Below are positions 1 through 12,600 of a stretch of DNA of 64,000 nucleotides, in pieces. Position 1 is the stretch's first letter, and every line of letters starts with the position of its first letter. Source of the stretch: Didymodactylos carnosus (lineage: Eukaryota > Rotifera > Eurotatoria > Philodinida > Philodinidae). A program made the position numbers and the translations under genes. Below the pieces are notes generated by a model that made no database searches, was not told where the DNA came from, and saw only the letters and a list, made by a program, of their open reading frames with translations. Where the stretch lies: assembly GCA_905250885.1 (NCBI GenBank), contig CAJNOQ010000078.1:17264-81263 (forward strand), read 5' to 3'.

Positions 1-1299
1 GGAAGAAAGGAATTAAGAACACAGACAGAAAAATAAAAAGAACCTGTTACCATTTCCACTTGTATAATAGTTCATCAGCGACTCATCGATGCTTGTATAA
101 AAAATAAAAAAAATGCAAATATAGCTAAGAAGGAAGATCGTAAACACACTAAGTTTTCAAATGACTTTTACATTCAGCAAACATATATTGATCACATTAA
201 TACAATTTAGTAAAAAAAAAAGAACATACCATTAAGAAAAAATGATTTGAATCATCGATAATATAAATAATATATGTACTTTGAAATAGTCATTTTTTTG
301 ATATTTTTCTAGGATTAATTCAATAAGATACTGATATCATCTGAGAAAAAAAATATTGATGCATTTTGACAAGATTAAAACTGTAGATATTAAATTCACA
401 TAAATAAAAATGTTGTATTCAAAAAAACAAAATACTGTGTCATTCTAGAAATATAATTTGCATATCATTGTAAATATTTTCTTATCATCAGTTTAAGATC
501 AGGATAAATTTTATTGACTTCAAATCGACAATAAACCTACAAAGAATGAATAAAAGCATAGTCTCACTAACTGTTAGAGTTATTTAATACTGAACTGATT
601 GTAACTTATCGAGATTTTTCTCTGGTGTTAGTGAATAGAGCTTATTATCAAAACTAATTTTAGATAAAACACAACTTTAATAAATAATACATCTAACGTG
701 GATCTATTAACATTTTATTTTATTATCCGCATATAGTTATGAATACACCTAGTCTTTTCCACTACTTCACTGATATCCCTAGTGAAATTTCTTGTACCCA
801 AGATCTTACTCAAAATCGTGGGTTAAGAAATGTCACAAGATCTTGGAAAAAACAGTACGAAATCAAGATCTTGTGTGAATCGTGTCAGAATGTTTCAAAG
901 TATTGTAATAATAATCTTTTACATTTCCTTGATCAAGCTAGCTGTGCTCAAGAAAGGAGAATTTTCACAGTTATATGTAACCAAAAGTATAAAACAAAAT
1001 GGTGATTTAAGACCTATCAAAATCTTGATACAAGAAGTCAGGAAATTTCAAGATGTCAAGATCTTGGTTACAAGAAGTTTCACTAGGAATGCGTATCCCA
1101 AAACAGGTTAAATGTTTAATAATCTCCTAGATGCTTGTGAAAAGTGACTTCTAAAAGAGTATGATTAACGATAAGTAATGGTTGATTGAACTTTACAAGA
1201 CATGCAAAATTCTTCATAAAAGTCATTCTCTCTCACTCTTATTAAAATTCAATTTAATTTGCAAAATGTCGTACTATGTAGCTGTTTTGATTAAATCAT

Positions 1300-2220
1300 T
1301 ATTTAATTTGTTAGTTCATACCGTGTAAGAAGTTTAGTGTCAAAAAGTACTGCGTCGTCCCCACATATTCCAAATCGTCTCCGAAATCGTCAGTGAAAAT
1401 GAGAAATAGCAGAGCAAGAATGCAGTTGATTACCTCCTTATCTAATACTTGACTGTTTACTACTGTCCTTATTTCTCTTTCAAACAAATAGCTTGTTAAC
1501 TACAAGACAATTTGTTCACATACACCTTTTTGTCTCAATTTGAATAACAGTCCTTCATGTTACGCTGAATCAAAAGCACATACCACATCGCGAACAAAGA
1601 TAGCTAGAACAAAATTGTTACCCTCAATTCCTTCAATAATATAACAAAACATGCGTTATTACCTAATTAATGTAAGAGTCTCGTTTTACAAAGCCAGATT
1701 GAGACGATGAAAACAATTTGTTAGTAAATAACTAAGAATATTGGTATCTGAAAATGAGTCTTTCCATAACATTTTCAAGAATAGGTTAAAAAATATGTCG
1801 ATAATTTTTTGACAAGATGTTTATCATTCTTTTTATGTACTGGATAAATCTGACAGATTTTGAAAGAACTCGGCAATGTTGAGCTTTCAAAACTGTCATT
1901 CCATACATCCACTAAAATAAAAGCCAGTATAGACGCTGACTCCGACAATTTTGAACGGTAAATTGTCTGAAACAGCTTTGTCTGTATTTAGTTTTTTAAA
2001 AATAGGCAGTACATCTTGAAAAGAAAATATAATTTTAGACATTTTCCATTTAAATTTTAGAGTTAGTGCTGATAGTGATTTTGTTACAGTTAGCAAGAGG
2101 TATTGTGCATGTGGATGCAAAATTAGATAAAACGCAAGCATTATTTTATTTCTGTGAAGCGAGAAACCATTTGGTACTCTCATCGTCGTATTTGATATTG
2201 TAAGATGATAAATGTACAAC
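1300..2220 (-). mobile_element. Decayed non-LTR retrotransposon (LINE) reverse-transcriptase remnant
   Basis: Reading the minus strand from about 2120 to 1320 across stops and frame changes gives, in order, the landmarks of a jockey/CR1-type reverse transcriptase: DVLPIFKKLNTDKAVSDNLP (upstream of the fingers), IYPVHKK, then KNYRHIF-stop-PILENVMERLIF, SSSQSGFVKRDS, an AFDSA-stop-HEGLLFKL segment (the first catalytic Asp region) and a SYLFEREIRTVVNSQ segment. At least four in-frame stops and two frame changes are present, and no catalytic YADD region remains. It is a dead copy inside the presumed AK5 intron. The clade is inferred from motif spacing only. Confidence 0.75.
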
Positions 2221-2715
2221 GAAAATGGAAATATCTAGAGAAAAAAAGAAACTTACAGAAGGAAATTATTCATAAATCACTCAGTCATGTTGTGAAGCTA
2301 ATTTATTACTAAAACCAACACAAACAGCAGCAACTCATCAACAAAATTTTGCATAGGGAATGATGATTGTTGTAATCTAAGTACTTTTCAGTTATTCGGC
2401 ATTTTCTCCGATTCTAATTATTCTTTATAGAAAACTTTGAAAATATACTTCAAATTGTTTTATGACGTTTCATTTCACCAAATAATTTTGTCATATTTAA
2501 TATATTGATATTTGCCATTTTTTTTATATCTGAAATCAATGCAAATATCCGTTTCATTTCATAGTGCATAGATCGTCTCAGGAGAAGAATGTAACTGCAT
2601 ATAAACTGAAGGACTATAGAAGATTTTTTAAGAGAAAAACAGAAGAAGATTTAACAAAAACCAACAGTAGATTTATTTGAAAGACAACACCAGATAAAAA
2701 CAAAATCAAACAGAT

Positions 2716-2742
2716 AAATAAATAAATAAATAAATAAACAAA
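2716..2742. repeat. (AAAT)n microsatellite
   Basis: About six tandem AAAT units (aataaataaataaataaat) in the AK5-like intron. No function seen. Confidence 0.9.
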
Positions 2743-2945
2743 ATATCAACTTGCCAATAGAAAACAATTCGTGCAAAAAATATATGATTAGTAAAATTAG
2801 CGAAATTCATACTAAATAAAGTTTCTTATTACTTTTTATTCATTTCTATAAATGTATCCCATTTTATTGGTAATTTTTGATTTTTAACCTATTAAAAAAC
2901 AAAAATCGATCTATATAAAAATAAATTGTGATTAAAATTACATAC

Positions 2946-3170
2946 CTTTGATAAACTGTCAATAATATATTCTAAATGATCATCTGGTTCATTACTCATT
3001 AAACCAGCCATGAGTGCCTTAGATGAAGAAAAATAAATAATTAATTTTTATTGTAAATTCATTTACATATGCGTATCATTTACCTCGAATAATGCTGGTA
3101 TATGTCTTTGAGAGATATATAATTTTTTTCTCTCACTTACTGGATCCGTATTAATATTGGATGAACTCAT
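2946..3170 (-). CDS. AK5: AK5-like adenylate kinase, N-terminal two exons only (gene runs off the left edge)
   Basis: Two exons: 3084-3170 (from an ATG) and 2946-3017, joined in phase 0 across a 66-nt GT-AG intron. They encode about 53 residues. The stretch RHIPALFEALMAGLMSNEPD, followed by DHLEYIIDSLSK, aligns with the N-terminal RIIa/DPY-30-like segment of adenylate kinase 5 (vertebrate form REIPQLFESLLNGLM...). A donor (GTATGTAA) follows exon 2, so the gene must continue leftwards. I see no kinase P-loop in positions 1-2945, so the catalytic exons are probably beyond the window, behind an intron of up to about 2.9 kb that holds a dead LINE. AK5 transfers phosphate between nucleotides; the kinase part is not visible here. 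Other proteins with an RIIa-like N-terminus are possible. The start lies 489 bp downstream of the CFAP47 stop, on the same strand. Confidence 0.6.
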
Positions 3171-3658
3171 TTCTAAAAATGATTAAAGAATAAAAACAAT
3201 TAATCTCAGTATAATTTTCATTTTTCTTAAAGTTATTTTGTCAAATATAATTAATATTCAATTCAGTTATTATGGGTCTTGACAATTGAAACAGAGAGAA
3301 AGGGAGAGGGAATACTTAAGTTTTAAGAAAGAAAACATCTGTCTTCATTTCTCTATCGAAAGACAAAAAAAAAAAATGATGACTACAAGAGACGTTTTGG
3401 ACTAGTCTACTCATCTTATATTTTTACTGCTGATAAAAACAAATGACTGATTTTTTTGGAAAATGTCTGGCAAGAATAGCGCATCAAATAAATAAAAAAG
3501 ATCTTTTTTTTAAATATCACAGTTTTTATCGACAAAATAGAATATGTTGAGCATGTAAATGAGAATAATGTAATTACAAAAATTTGTTCATTGAACAACA
3601 AAATTACAGAATGGTTAGAAAAAAAAAAGAAAAAACTAAATGATAAAAAAAAATTTAA

Positions 3659-6600
3659 CTATATCATTGTTGCTGTCGTTGTTTTCGATAATAATGTGGC
3701 ACCTTTCATTGGTGATGAAACAGCTGTTGTTGTTAATTGTAAATTTTCTGTTATAAAATTTCGTTGTTTTCGTCGTCGACGATCATCAATATAATCATTA
3801 ACTGATGGTAAACTTGAATGTGTTCGTGGTGGATCATAGGCTGGTACTGGAATACCTTTTACAGTATATTTCCATTCAATTTCATCAGCTGATATAATTA
3901 ATGTTGCATTATAAGTACGACCATAGACAGATGGACAAAATGATATTTTAAATAAAGTTCCATTTGATGCTACTGGTAATAATTCACCGGATGATGGACT
4001 AATTGTAAACGATTGATCACTGTTTTGAGTAAAATAAGCATTGAATGATATCGGTGAACTAAAATAAAATTGATATACATAAAAATATAAATAATTGTTA
4101 GATATCTACCTTGTTGGACTATATAAACGAAATCCAATTGTTGATGATTTATTAAGTCCACTTGCTTCTAAAATAATTTCATCATCAGGTGATGCATCGA
4201 TTGTAACAAAGCGTAATGGATATTTTAATATTCCACCCGTTGCCAATGTTAATGATAGATTAGCATCAGTACTAAAAAATGTTAAATAAAAGTTAAATTT
4301 TATTCTCATCAGTATAGAATTATTCATATTTACGTTATATGTTTTGATGGTGAATAGACAATATTGAATATTAAATGATCGACTTTTCTATTTTCATCTT
4401 GAGTACGTTTAAGAAGTTGTACACCCACACAATTTTTTAATATATTATCATCTTCTATTACATATTCTTCAATGGCTGTTGACACTTTTTTATCTACAAA
4501 ATAATGATAAAAGAATGGCAAATATTACTGGATAAAATGAATTACCAGACAATTGTTCATCAATATGTAAATTTTGTTTATCTATATCAAATTCAATTTG
4601 TTGTTCAATACGTTGACCACATACACATTCAATAGTAATGGGTTGATCATTTTTCGTATCCAACCAATTGTAGGCAATACCTTGTAATGGATAAGACCAT
4701 GTAAGTTCAGATGTATCACTACTAAAAATATTAAAAAGATAATTATGATAATATTAATAGAATACAAAATATTATATTTACTTTTCTATTGACCAAGTTC
4801 TACCAGGTGGTAAACGTCCTTTTACAATTAATTTTGCCTCATATCGACATAAAGTTTCTGGACAAAAAGCAATTGGAATATGAAATTTTTCACGTGAATT
4901 AATTGTAATATTATCAAATTTATCCAATAAAATACGAAAATATTGTTGAATAGATGGAGAACTATTGGTACCTAAAAAGAGTAGTGAAAATTATATTTTC
5001 AAAGGAAAATAATATTTTATTACAAAAAACAAAATAAAATACCTTTTAATGATAGATCACAGCGTATAGGATGATTTGCTGGATTTTGAAATTCAATTGT
5101 TGTTGTTGAACTAATACCAGTTTCAGACATCATTGTCACCGATTTTTGTTCTTTATTTGGTTTTGTTCCCGATCCATTGACAATATAATCAATTGTACCG
5201 AGCTAGAAAAAAAGATGTACACATCTACATTGATCGCGATATTTGTCCGACAAAATGGGACAAATAAAATTGGTCTCATAGCGTTTAATAACAGCAGATA
5301 AGCCGGGTATATAAGAGGTCTAACTCATTGTGAGTTATGCTTGGTTATGTACATAGGATTAGCCAAAAAAAACATCGTAACTTCATGAATTTTCAATCTG
5401 TTCTAAATCTAGCCATGAGTACATTCAATAAGAAGAAAATAACAGCAGACGAAAGTTTATGAGAAAGATTTTACAACTACAAAGTCACTATCAAATTATA
5501 ATCGCTGTTCTTAAATATATAATAATAAATTATTTATATCACTATTTATCTACTGGAAATTATGCAATCTTAAATATTATTTCAGAATCATTTTAATGAC
5601 GCTACATGAAATCGATTTGATAATGTTTTTTCCATGTAATCATTTCGTCATCCTATGTTTGATTACGAGATCATAAATAGCATATGTTGTGAACACTGCG
5701 CATGGTGAGTGATTAAGATGATCGGCTGACATTTTATTGTTCAACTATCGATAATAATATCGATGAATTATCATCATGTTCCGATAGCATCATTATACTT
5801 GATGACTGTTCACCGATTTCTAAATCTTTAATTTTTGCATTTTTTATCGTCAAAGTTTCTTTCTCATCGTCTGAAAATGCTATTTGTGAACCGACTCCTT
5901 TAACTGAATTGTGACATAATAATGCACACATTTCTTGACGAATATGATGTGGAGTCAACTGAAAGAGTTCATTGAATAGTGTACGCCAACTTTCTGTAGA
6001 TATTTCATGTGGATCCTCAGGAATAGTTGACTGTTGTTTAGTTGATACTACTGCACAAACATCTGCTCGATGTGTTGATGACTGAATATCATCTTGAGAT
6101 TGTTGTTTTTTCGAAGAAAGGTGACCAGATGAAACAGTCGAAATGGAATCAAATTTTCGTTGTTGTTGTTTTGTCAATGGTTGATGTTGATCAGCTACAA
6201 ACGAAATAGAAAAAAACCTAGCTTAAATTAACAAAAGCCGTGTATGAAGCATTGATGGACAATTAAAAAACCGCCACGTTCCAATCATAAACTTGATAAA
6301 CAGAAAACAGGTTTTCTGCTTGAAAAATATTCGAAAACATACATTGTATTGATTCTGATTGGGTCTGCAGCTGTTTAGGGATTGAAATCGCTTGCCTTGT
6401 TAGCATCATTACCTATTACTAACGATGGATACGTTTCACACACAGCCATCAGTACTTCGTTAACGAGTTGAATGGCAGATAATGCTGATGAGTTTGAAAC
6501 ATGCAGACCTACTGCATTTTTAACAGGATAATTTCTAGTCTGTTCCTTCAATGAAATTGATACTGACGTTCTTCTTTTTTTTTCTGGCGACAGTTCTTTT

Positions 6601-9600
6601 GCCAGTGATTGTTTAGCAGAGAAAGAATGTTTTATTAACGATGTTATTTCTTCTTCTTCTTCTTCTTCTTTGATTATTTGTTCTAATTCTTCTGGTTTCG
6701 GATAGCGTGTCTTACCAGATGGTGAACGACCGGGAACCAGATGTGGTAAAGGATTAGTTGAATGATCAACTTTTGTTGATGGATAAGAAACTTGTTGGAC
6801 AACTGTAGATATTCTTACATGTCCTTGCAGAATGAAGAAAAAATTATTGTTAGAATGGATAGTTCGCAATAAATACCTTCGTTTGAATGTACATCTGGTT
6901 TACTTGATTGAGACTCACGTAAAATACTTTTTACTGCTGTTTGTGATTTAGTTACGAATTTTATTAGTGGAGAATTATCAGTACTAGTTGATACACATTT
7001 CTTCTCTGGTAATGTACTTTTCGAAGCGCCCACGATAAACGTTGATGATACATTCGATTCTTGTTTTATTGCTTGTGCTACAGCACGAACTTGATTATCA
7101 ATCAAAGCGGCATTAGCTAATAACTCTTGAATTCGAGGTATATGATTTCTTAAATCAATTAACGTTTGTTTTGATGTCACAGGCATATTATGAATATCAC
7201 ACAAGAATGTTTCATCTAATGATAATTCTTCACCTTTCGGTAAATATTTTATGAAGGCTGCTGTTGATGTGGCTTCATCTCCTTTTTTTACCATGTCTCT
7301 TTCTTCGCTAACATTTTTCCTCATTTTACAATTAACTAAACTAGTTGTCAATGATGTTACATTTGATGTCACCGGTACAATATCAGTATCAATGTCTTGT
7401 AATGATTTTGGTTGTATTTTAGTTTTTTTATTGAGAGAACGTTTTGGGGACATAAAAGATGAAGATGTTGGTTTAAATGCTGTTTTTATCTTGGATTTTG
7501 GCGTAATCGTCTGGAATGCTGTCTCTTCTACAAGTTTCGATATTATGTCATAATTTTGAAAAAAATAAGGAAGTTTAGTACAAACGACATCTAATAAAAT
7601 TTCTTGTTGGTTCATCGCTGTTAACGGTATGTCTTGAACGGTAGGATCTAACATCTCTTCAGAGACCGAGATCGGCATCGGTTCGTTGTGTTTTATTACT
7701 TGTCTTTTCCACTGTTTATCTTTTGTTGTCGGCATTGGAATATTTTTGATTTGTGGATAATATCTGGTTAGACAATTAAACAATGTTTTTGTCGTTAACT
7801 CATCCTTGCGCACTGATATCAAATGATCTTGAATATATGTACGATAGTTTGTTTTAGAATGTTCTAATTCATATTGATTCCATAATTCATGGACAAAATG
7901 CTCAATGTATCGCAGTGCATAATCAAAAAATAAAGAATCACTCAATTCATAAACAAGTTGGACTAACTGATTATTTCTGTTATACATAGTACTTTTACCA
8001 GTTGTACTCAATGGAAGACAAGAATTTATAATTTAATCTAATGATTCATTAAACATAGATGAAGAAACAAAATACTTGAACAGATTCACAAAAAAAAATC
8101 TCTAAATTTAACATCATCGTTCCTTTCATCGTTACATCAACAATTTTGTCAGCATTATTTGTGTCCAATTAGTTGCCAAGACAATATAAGTAGACATTGG
8201 TGTTTACAATCTGTTTATGACGAAAAAAACCTGTTAAAATTATACTACATGAATCAGATCTTCTAGTTTCACTTTTTCGTCCTAGATTGAATTCTATACT
8301 TTCTATTTCATATACGCAGATAAACATAATATAGAAATTCTTGTTAGAACAACTCGTTTGGGATTAAGAGGTAAACTTATGATAATTTCATTTTTATGAT
8401 CAACTGTTAGAACACTGGTAGAGGTTTTATTTTTTGTTAAAAACTTTGATTCTTCTTATTTCGTCGCACTGCTAAGTAAAGAGTTTTGTAGTATTGGTAA
8501 ATAATATATCATGTCTCATCTCCGAATAAGTTTCGATGTAGTACCATAAAACGACTGCGCGCCATGCATAAATGTTTTTCACTTTGTTCTCTAATTTCAA
8601 TCACGGATAGATTTTATTAGAAATTTATTTATTTTTGTTTCGAAAATATAATGTGAGACAGGAGACAATTGAGTGTCAAAAAAGTGAGTGAAACGTGGAT
8701 TATGGATGATATCAAAGGTATTGAAAATGTGTTTGATGAATCTGATAGTAGTCTAATCGATGATGATGACAGTTTTTATTCGAATTCAATGGTCAAACAT
8801 GTTGTATCAAATAAATTGGAGTTATTTAGTAATGAAATAATCGAAAAATTCGAAACATTATATCCTCAATATAATCAACAACAACAACAACAACAGAATA
8901 CTAATGGAGCAAAAGTGATTGAAAAAGAAATTTTCAATAATTTATTAAATAAAGGTACAGAATTAATTTATCTGTTATTTATTATTAACAACGTTAAAGT
9001 ATATATTAATCGAATGTGGCATAATTATTCGAAAAAAATAGAAAATATGTTAAAAAATTCAAAATATACACAATATATGCAACACAATCATATCATCGTA
9101 TCAGAATTAGATTATCTATCATTAGTTGTATCCAAAATGCTTGAAAAGTGGTATTCAGAAATACAGACAGACATAACATTGATAACAGATAGATAATCAA
9201 AGTTACATGTAAATCATTTCATCATCTCTCATCAGTTGTTCTACGTTACACTTGAATTTAAACGATAACAGATTCTACTTGAGATTCAGATATTTGAGTT
9301 AAAAGACGTAAGTATTCTTATATTAAACATCGGTTAGTAAAGTAATATCCAAATTGTGACAATATTAGTGACTTTATAGAATATGAGATTGTAGGACATG
9401 GTAGAGTAGAGATACTACGGGATATAACACAATACAAAAATCGTCAGAAAGCATAAGGTCGGACTAGGGTATACAACATCATCGGGTATGAAAAATCACT
9501 TACCGTCCACACCTTTTGACAAAAATAAAGAGTAAATATTTTTTATACAAAAACTATTATCAATGATCTTTAGATCTTCGACATTCCTCAAGAAATCTGC

Positions 9601-12600
9601 ATTTTTAAGATTTAAATTTTCTTCAAGTGAGAGAAAAACTATCATGCGACAAAAGTTTGATAGCGTAGCATAAAGCAGAATGTCTAGATTTTCTATAAAA
9701 AATAAAAACCTATGTAAGAACGATATTGAGCATAAGAGTAAGAATTTCTATTTTCAATAATTTTCGAAAGCAAAAGATGCAAAATAAATAAATAATTTTA
9801 TAGCATAAAGCATTTATTTCTAGAATTACTTTGATGGCGCTTGTTAATTCTTTACTTCTATTTTCTTTTTCGGGTTGAATCTATAGATATGATGTGTTAT
9901 TGTTGGTCATTATTAGACCATAACATATCGTTAACCCGCCCACGAATAGAAGACCAATGATCTTCTAATCTGTCTCACCGTCTGTCAGAAGAATTTATTC
10001 CTATTACTTATATTCGGTTTTTTGCATTTCTTTCATCACTTTTTTGTCACGAAAATGATCTAACATATTCAAATAAATATGTTAACATACAAAAAATGAA
10101 TCTATAGATGTATGATCATTCTTTTACTTTGGTTATGAGATCAAAAGTGCATCTGCCGTATCATTTTATTTCCCTCTTACCTGGCTTCTACACAAAGACT
10201 TCCTTAAAATTAATACAGGACCATGGTCTTCTATGGTGGGCGGGCGTGGCAGAGATTAAAAGAAAAAAATTTACCTTATCATTAGCAAATGATAATTTTG
10301 AAAAATGATTATTATTTCCAATTGTCGATGGATTAAATACAAAAGGTATTTGTGTTTTACTTTTAGGCATCACAGTAAATTGATCACCACGATCAACTTG
10401 AATTGAAAAATTATTAGTATTCGATGATAATGTTGTAAATTGTAATTTTTCATCCAATGGATTTTCAATAGTTATTTCTTGTGTAACAGTACTAATAAAA
10501 ACAAATATGAGTACTTTTTAGAATAAAACGAATAATAATGTATCTCTTACCTTCCCAATGCTGCTGTCATTGGTTGTAGTTCTTTCTTTTGTGGATTTGT
10601 ACTAGTCAAATTTAATTCATACCAAAATTCACCGATTTCTTCGTTGAAAAATATCAGACTAAACGAAAAATATGATGACTTATAGGTTTTTTGTTATTTG
10701 CTTGTTTATTTTATTACCTTCCAGTCCAATTTCCTACGGTTCTAGGATTAAAATGGAGTTCATATTTAGCTTGATCATTCGCTGGAATTTCAATGGATTC
10801 TTCACCCTATGAGAACGAAAAAAATGGTAAAATCATCTTATGATAACCGACACATGAGCATAATTTACCATTATATCATTTAAACCTTGTAGATCAACAG
10901 ATAATTGAATTGTATGATCTAGTGGATTACGTAATGGAATTACCAATGTGTTGGAACCCTTTAAAAATAATTTATTTTTGATTTCCATCATTTCATAATA
11001 CGATAGGAGTACAAATCTTACTAGACATGGTGCAGTGAGATTAACAGTTGATTGTGGTTCTGGTGCATCAACTTTAACATCGAGTGTAAACCATAATGAG
11101 TAAAGAAAATCGGATGAATCTTCCGGTTCAAGTGGTGGAATTTCATCTCCATCAGAATCAACGTCTCTGAAAAGAAATAATTTAAAACATGTATCTCTCT
11201 TTTTCTATTAAAGAAAAAAATCGTACTTGATAGGCCACGGTCCAGGTTTGAATACCACAACACCTAAATAGTTGTAATTTCTTAATTTTGTATTTAAAAA
11301 TTGATTATTTAATTAAATTACCTTTATAATCGCCTCGTTGAGGTGGACATATTTCAAATTCATATTTTGCATTTTTCTTTGATTGTACACAAACATACGG
11401 TGGTCCATTAACAAATGGTAGATTACATGTAACATAGTAACATGTTTTTTTAGCCTTTTTATTTTTAATATCGATTGAATGTGATGTACTAGACAAATAA
11501 TGAATAATAATTATAATAAAATACATATTGATAGCTTAAAACTTACGTTGTTCCAACTTTACTATGAAGTTGTAAATGTCCAATTGGTGGGCCACGATCT
11601 GCTCTACCACGTAAATTGTATGTTTGTGAAAATCCTGAACAATAAAATAATTAGAATAGTTGCACTAATAGTTTTAAATATAAACCTGTATCGACATTAT
11701 TAATAACCATTTGAGACTGAACAAAAAAAAGAAGAGATAAAAGATATTAGCCAATAATTTATTAAATATCATACGTGAAAATTGTCTTCTTCTGTTTGTG
11801 GTGAAAATACCAGTGGATATTGGTAGACTGATTTGGGTTCAACTTTGATCGAATTAGGTCCATTAAATACTTTACTACCCGTAAATGTGATGGACATATT
11901 CCATTCATCGTCAGTACCATTTGCCTGAAAAATAGAACATTTCACATTTTAAATAATATATTTTATATTTTAAAATATATACATACAATGGGTATATTTT
12001 GAGTAACGGGAACAAAAACCGATGTTCTCATTTCGAGTGATGCGGCTTGTTTTTCTTCATCTGTTTCTGTACAATGTACTTCAATTTCAAATTCACGAAG
12101 ATCATCACCACATGATAATGTCAATTTAGTCGAATATATTCCCGATTTATCAGCTTGAAATCTCATAGGTAATTTAATTGTTAATTCTTAAATTAGAAAT
12201 ATAACATTATTATATAAATGTTTGACTATTTAAAAAATAGATGTACCTTCAAGTGGAAAATTAATATTTGTTGGTACTGTAAAATTTGTTGTTGATGTTG
12301 AATGAACTTTAAATTCTGGCATACGTGAAAATGGATGTACAGATTTTCTTGTTTGTTTTAAATCATGATCAGTTAATTGTTGACTTAATCCAAGTAATGA
12401 TTGTTTTTGTCTTTCTCTTTCAGACATACCCTTGATAAAAATATATAGATTATATACTAAATATTTAATTATCTTTTAAATTAAATATACCTGCCATCTG
12501 ATGGCTACTAATGCTTGTTGACGTTGAATATTTTGAACAGGAATATCAATTTCAAATACAGACGATGTGCCAACAACAGCTTTAAAACGTAACTTTTCAA

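Larger units (their letters stand above)
5203..10274 (-). other. 5.1-kb CFAP47 intron hosting two further genes
   Basis: The donor is AAG|GTAAAT and the acceptor TTTTTCTAG|CTC, both phase 0. Joining the exons gives LSFANDK + LGTIDYIVNGSGTKP, an uninterrupted ASH-domain strand-turn-strand, so I treat this as a real intron and not a gene boundary. It contains a minus-strand unknown gene (5734-7987) and a plus-strand ORF (8702-9196). The rest (9197-10270) holds AT-rich sequence with no feature I recognise. Confidence 0.75.

Noticed and set aside
739-1111. Overlapping plus-strand frames of 88 and 93 codons
   Set aside because: They overlap in two frames, show no domain, and the region contains repeated caagatctt motifs that create spurious frames; no splice context.
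1896-2219. 107-codon minus-strand frame as a gene
   Set aside because: It is the 5' part of a decayed LINE reverse transcriptase whose next segments run on through stops.
7251-7553. 100-codon plus-strand frame inside the nested unknown gene
   Set aside because: Antisense shadow of a Ser/Lys/Asp-rich coding exon; no domain.
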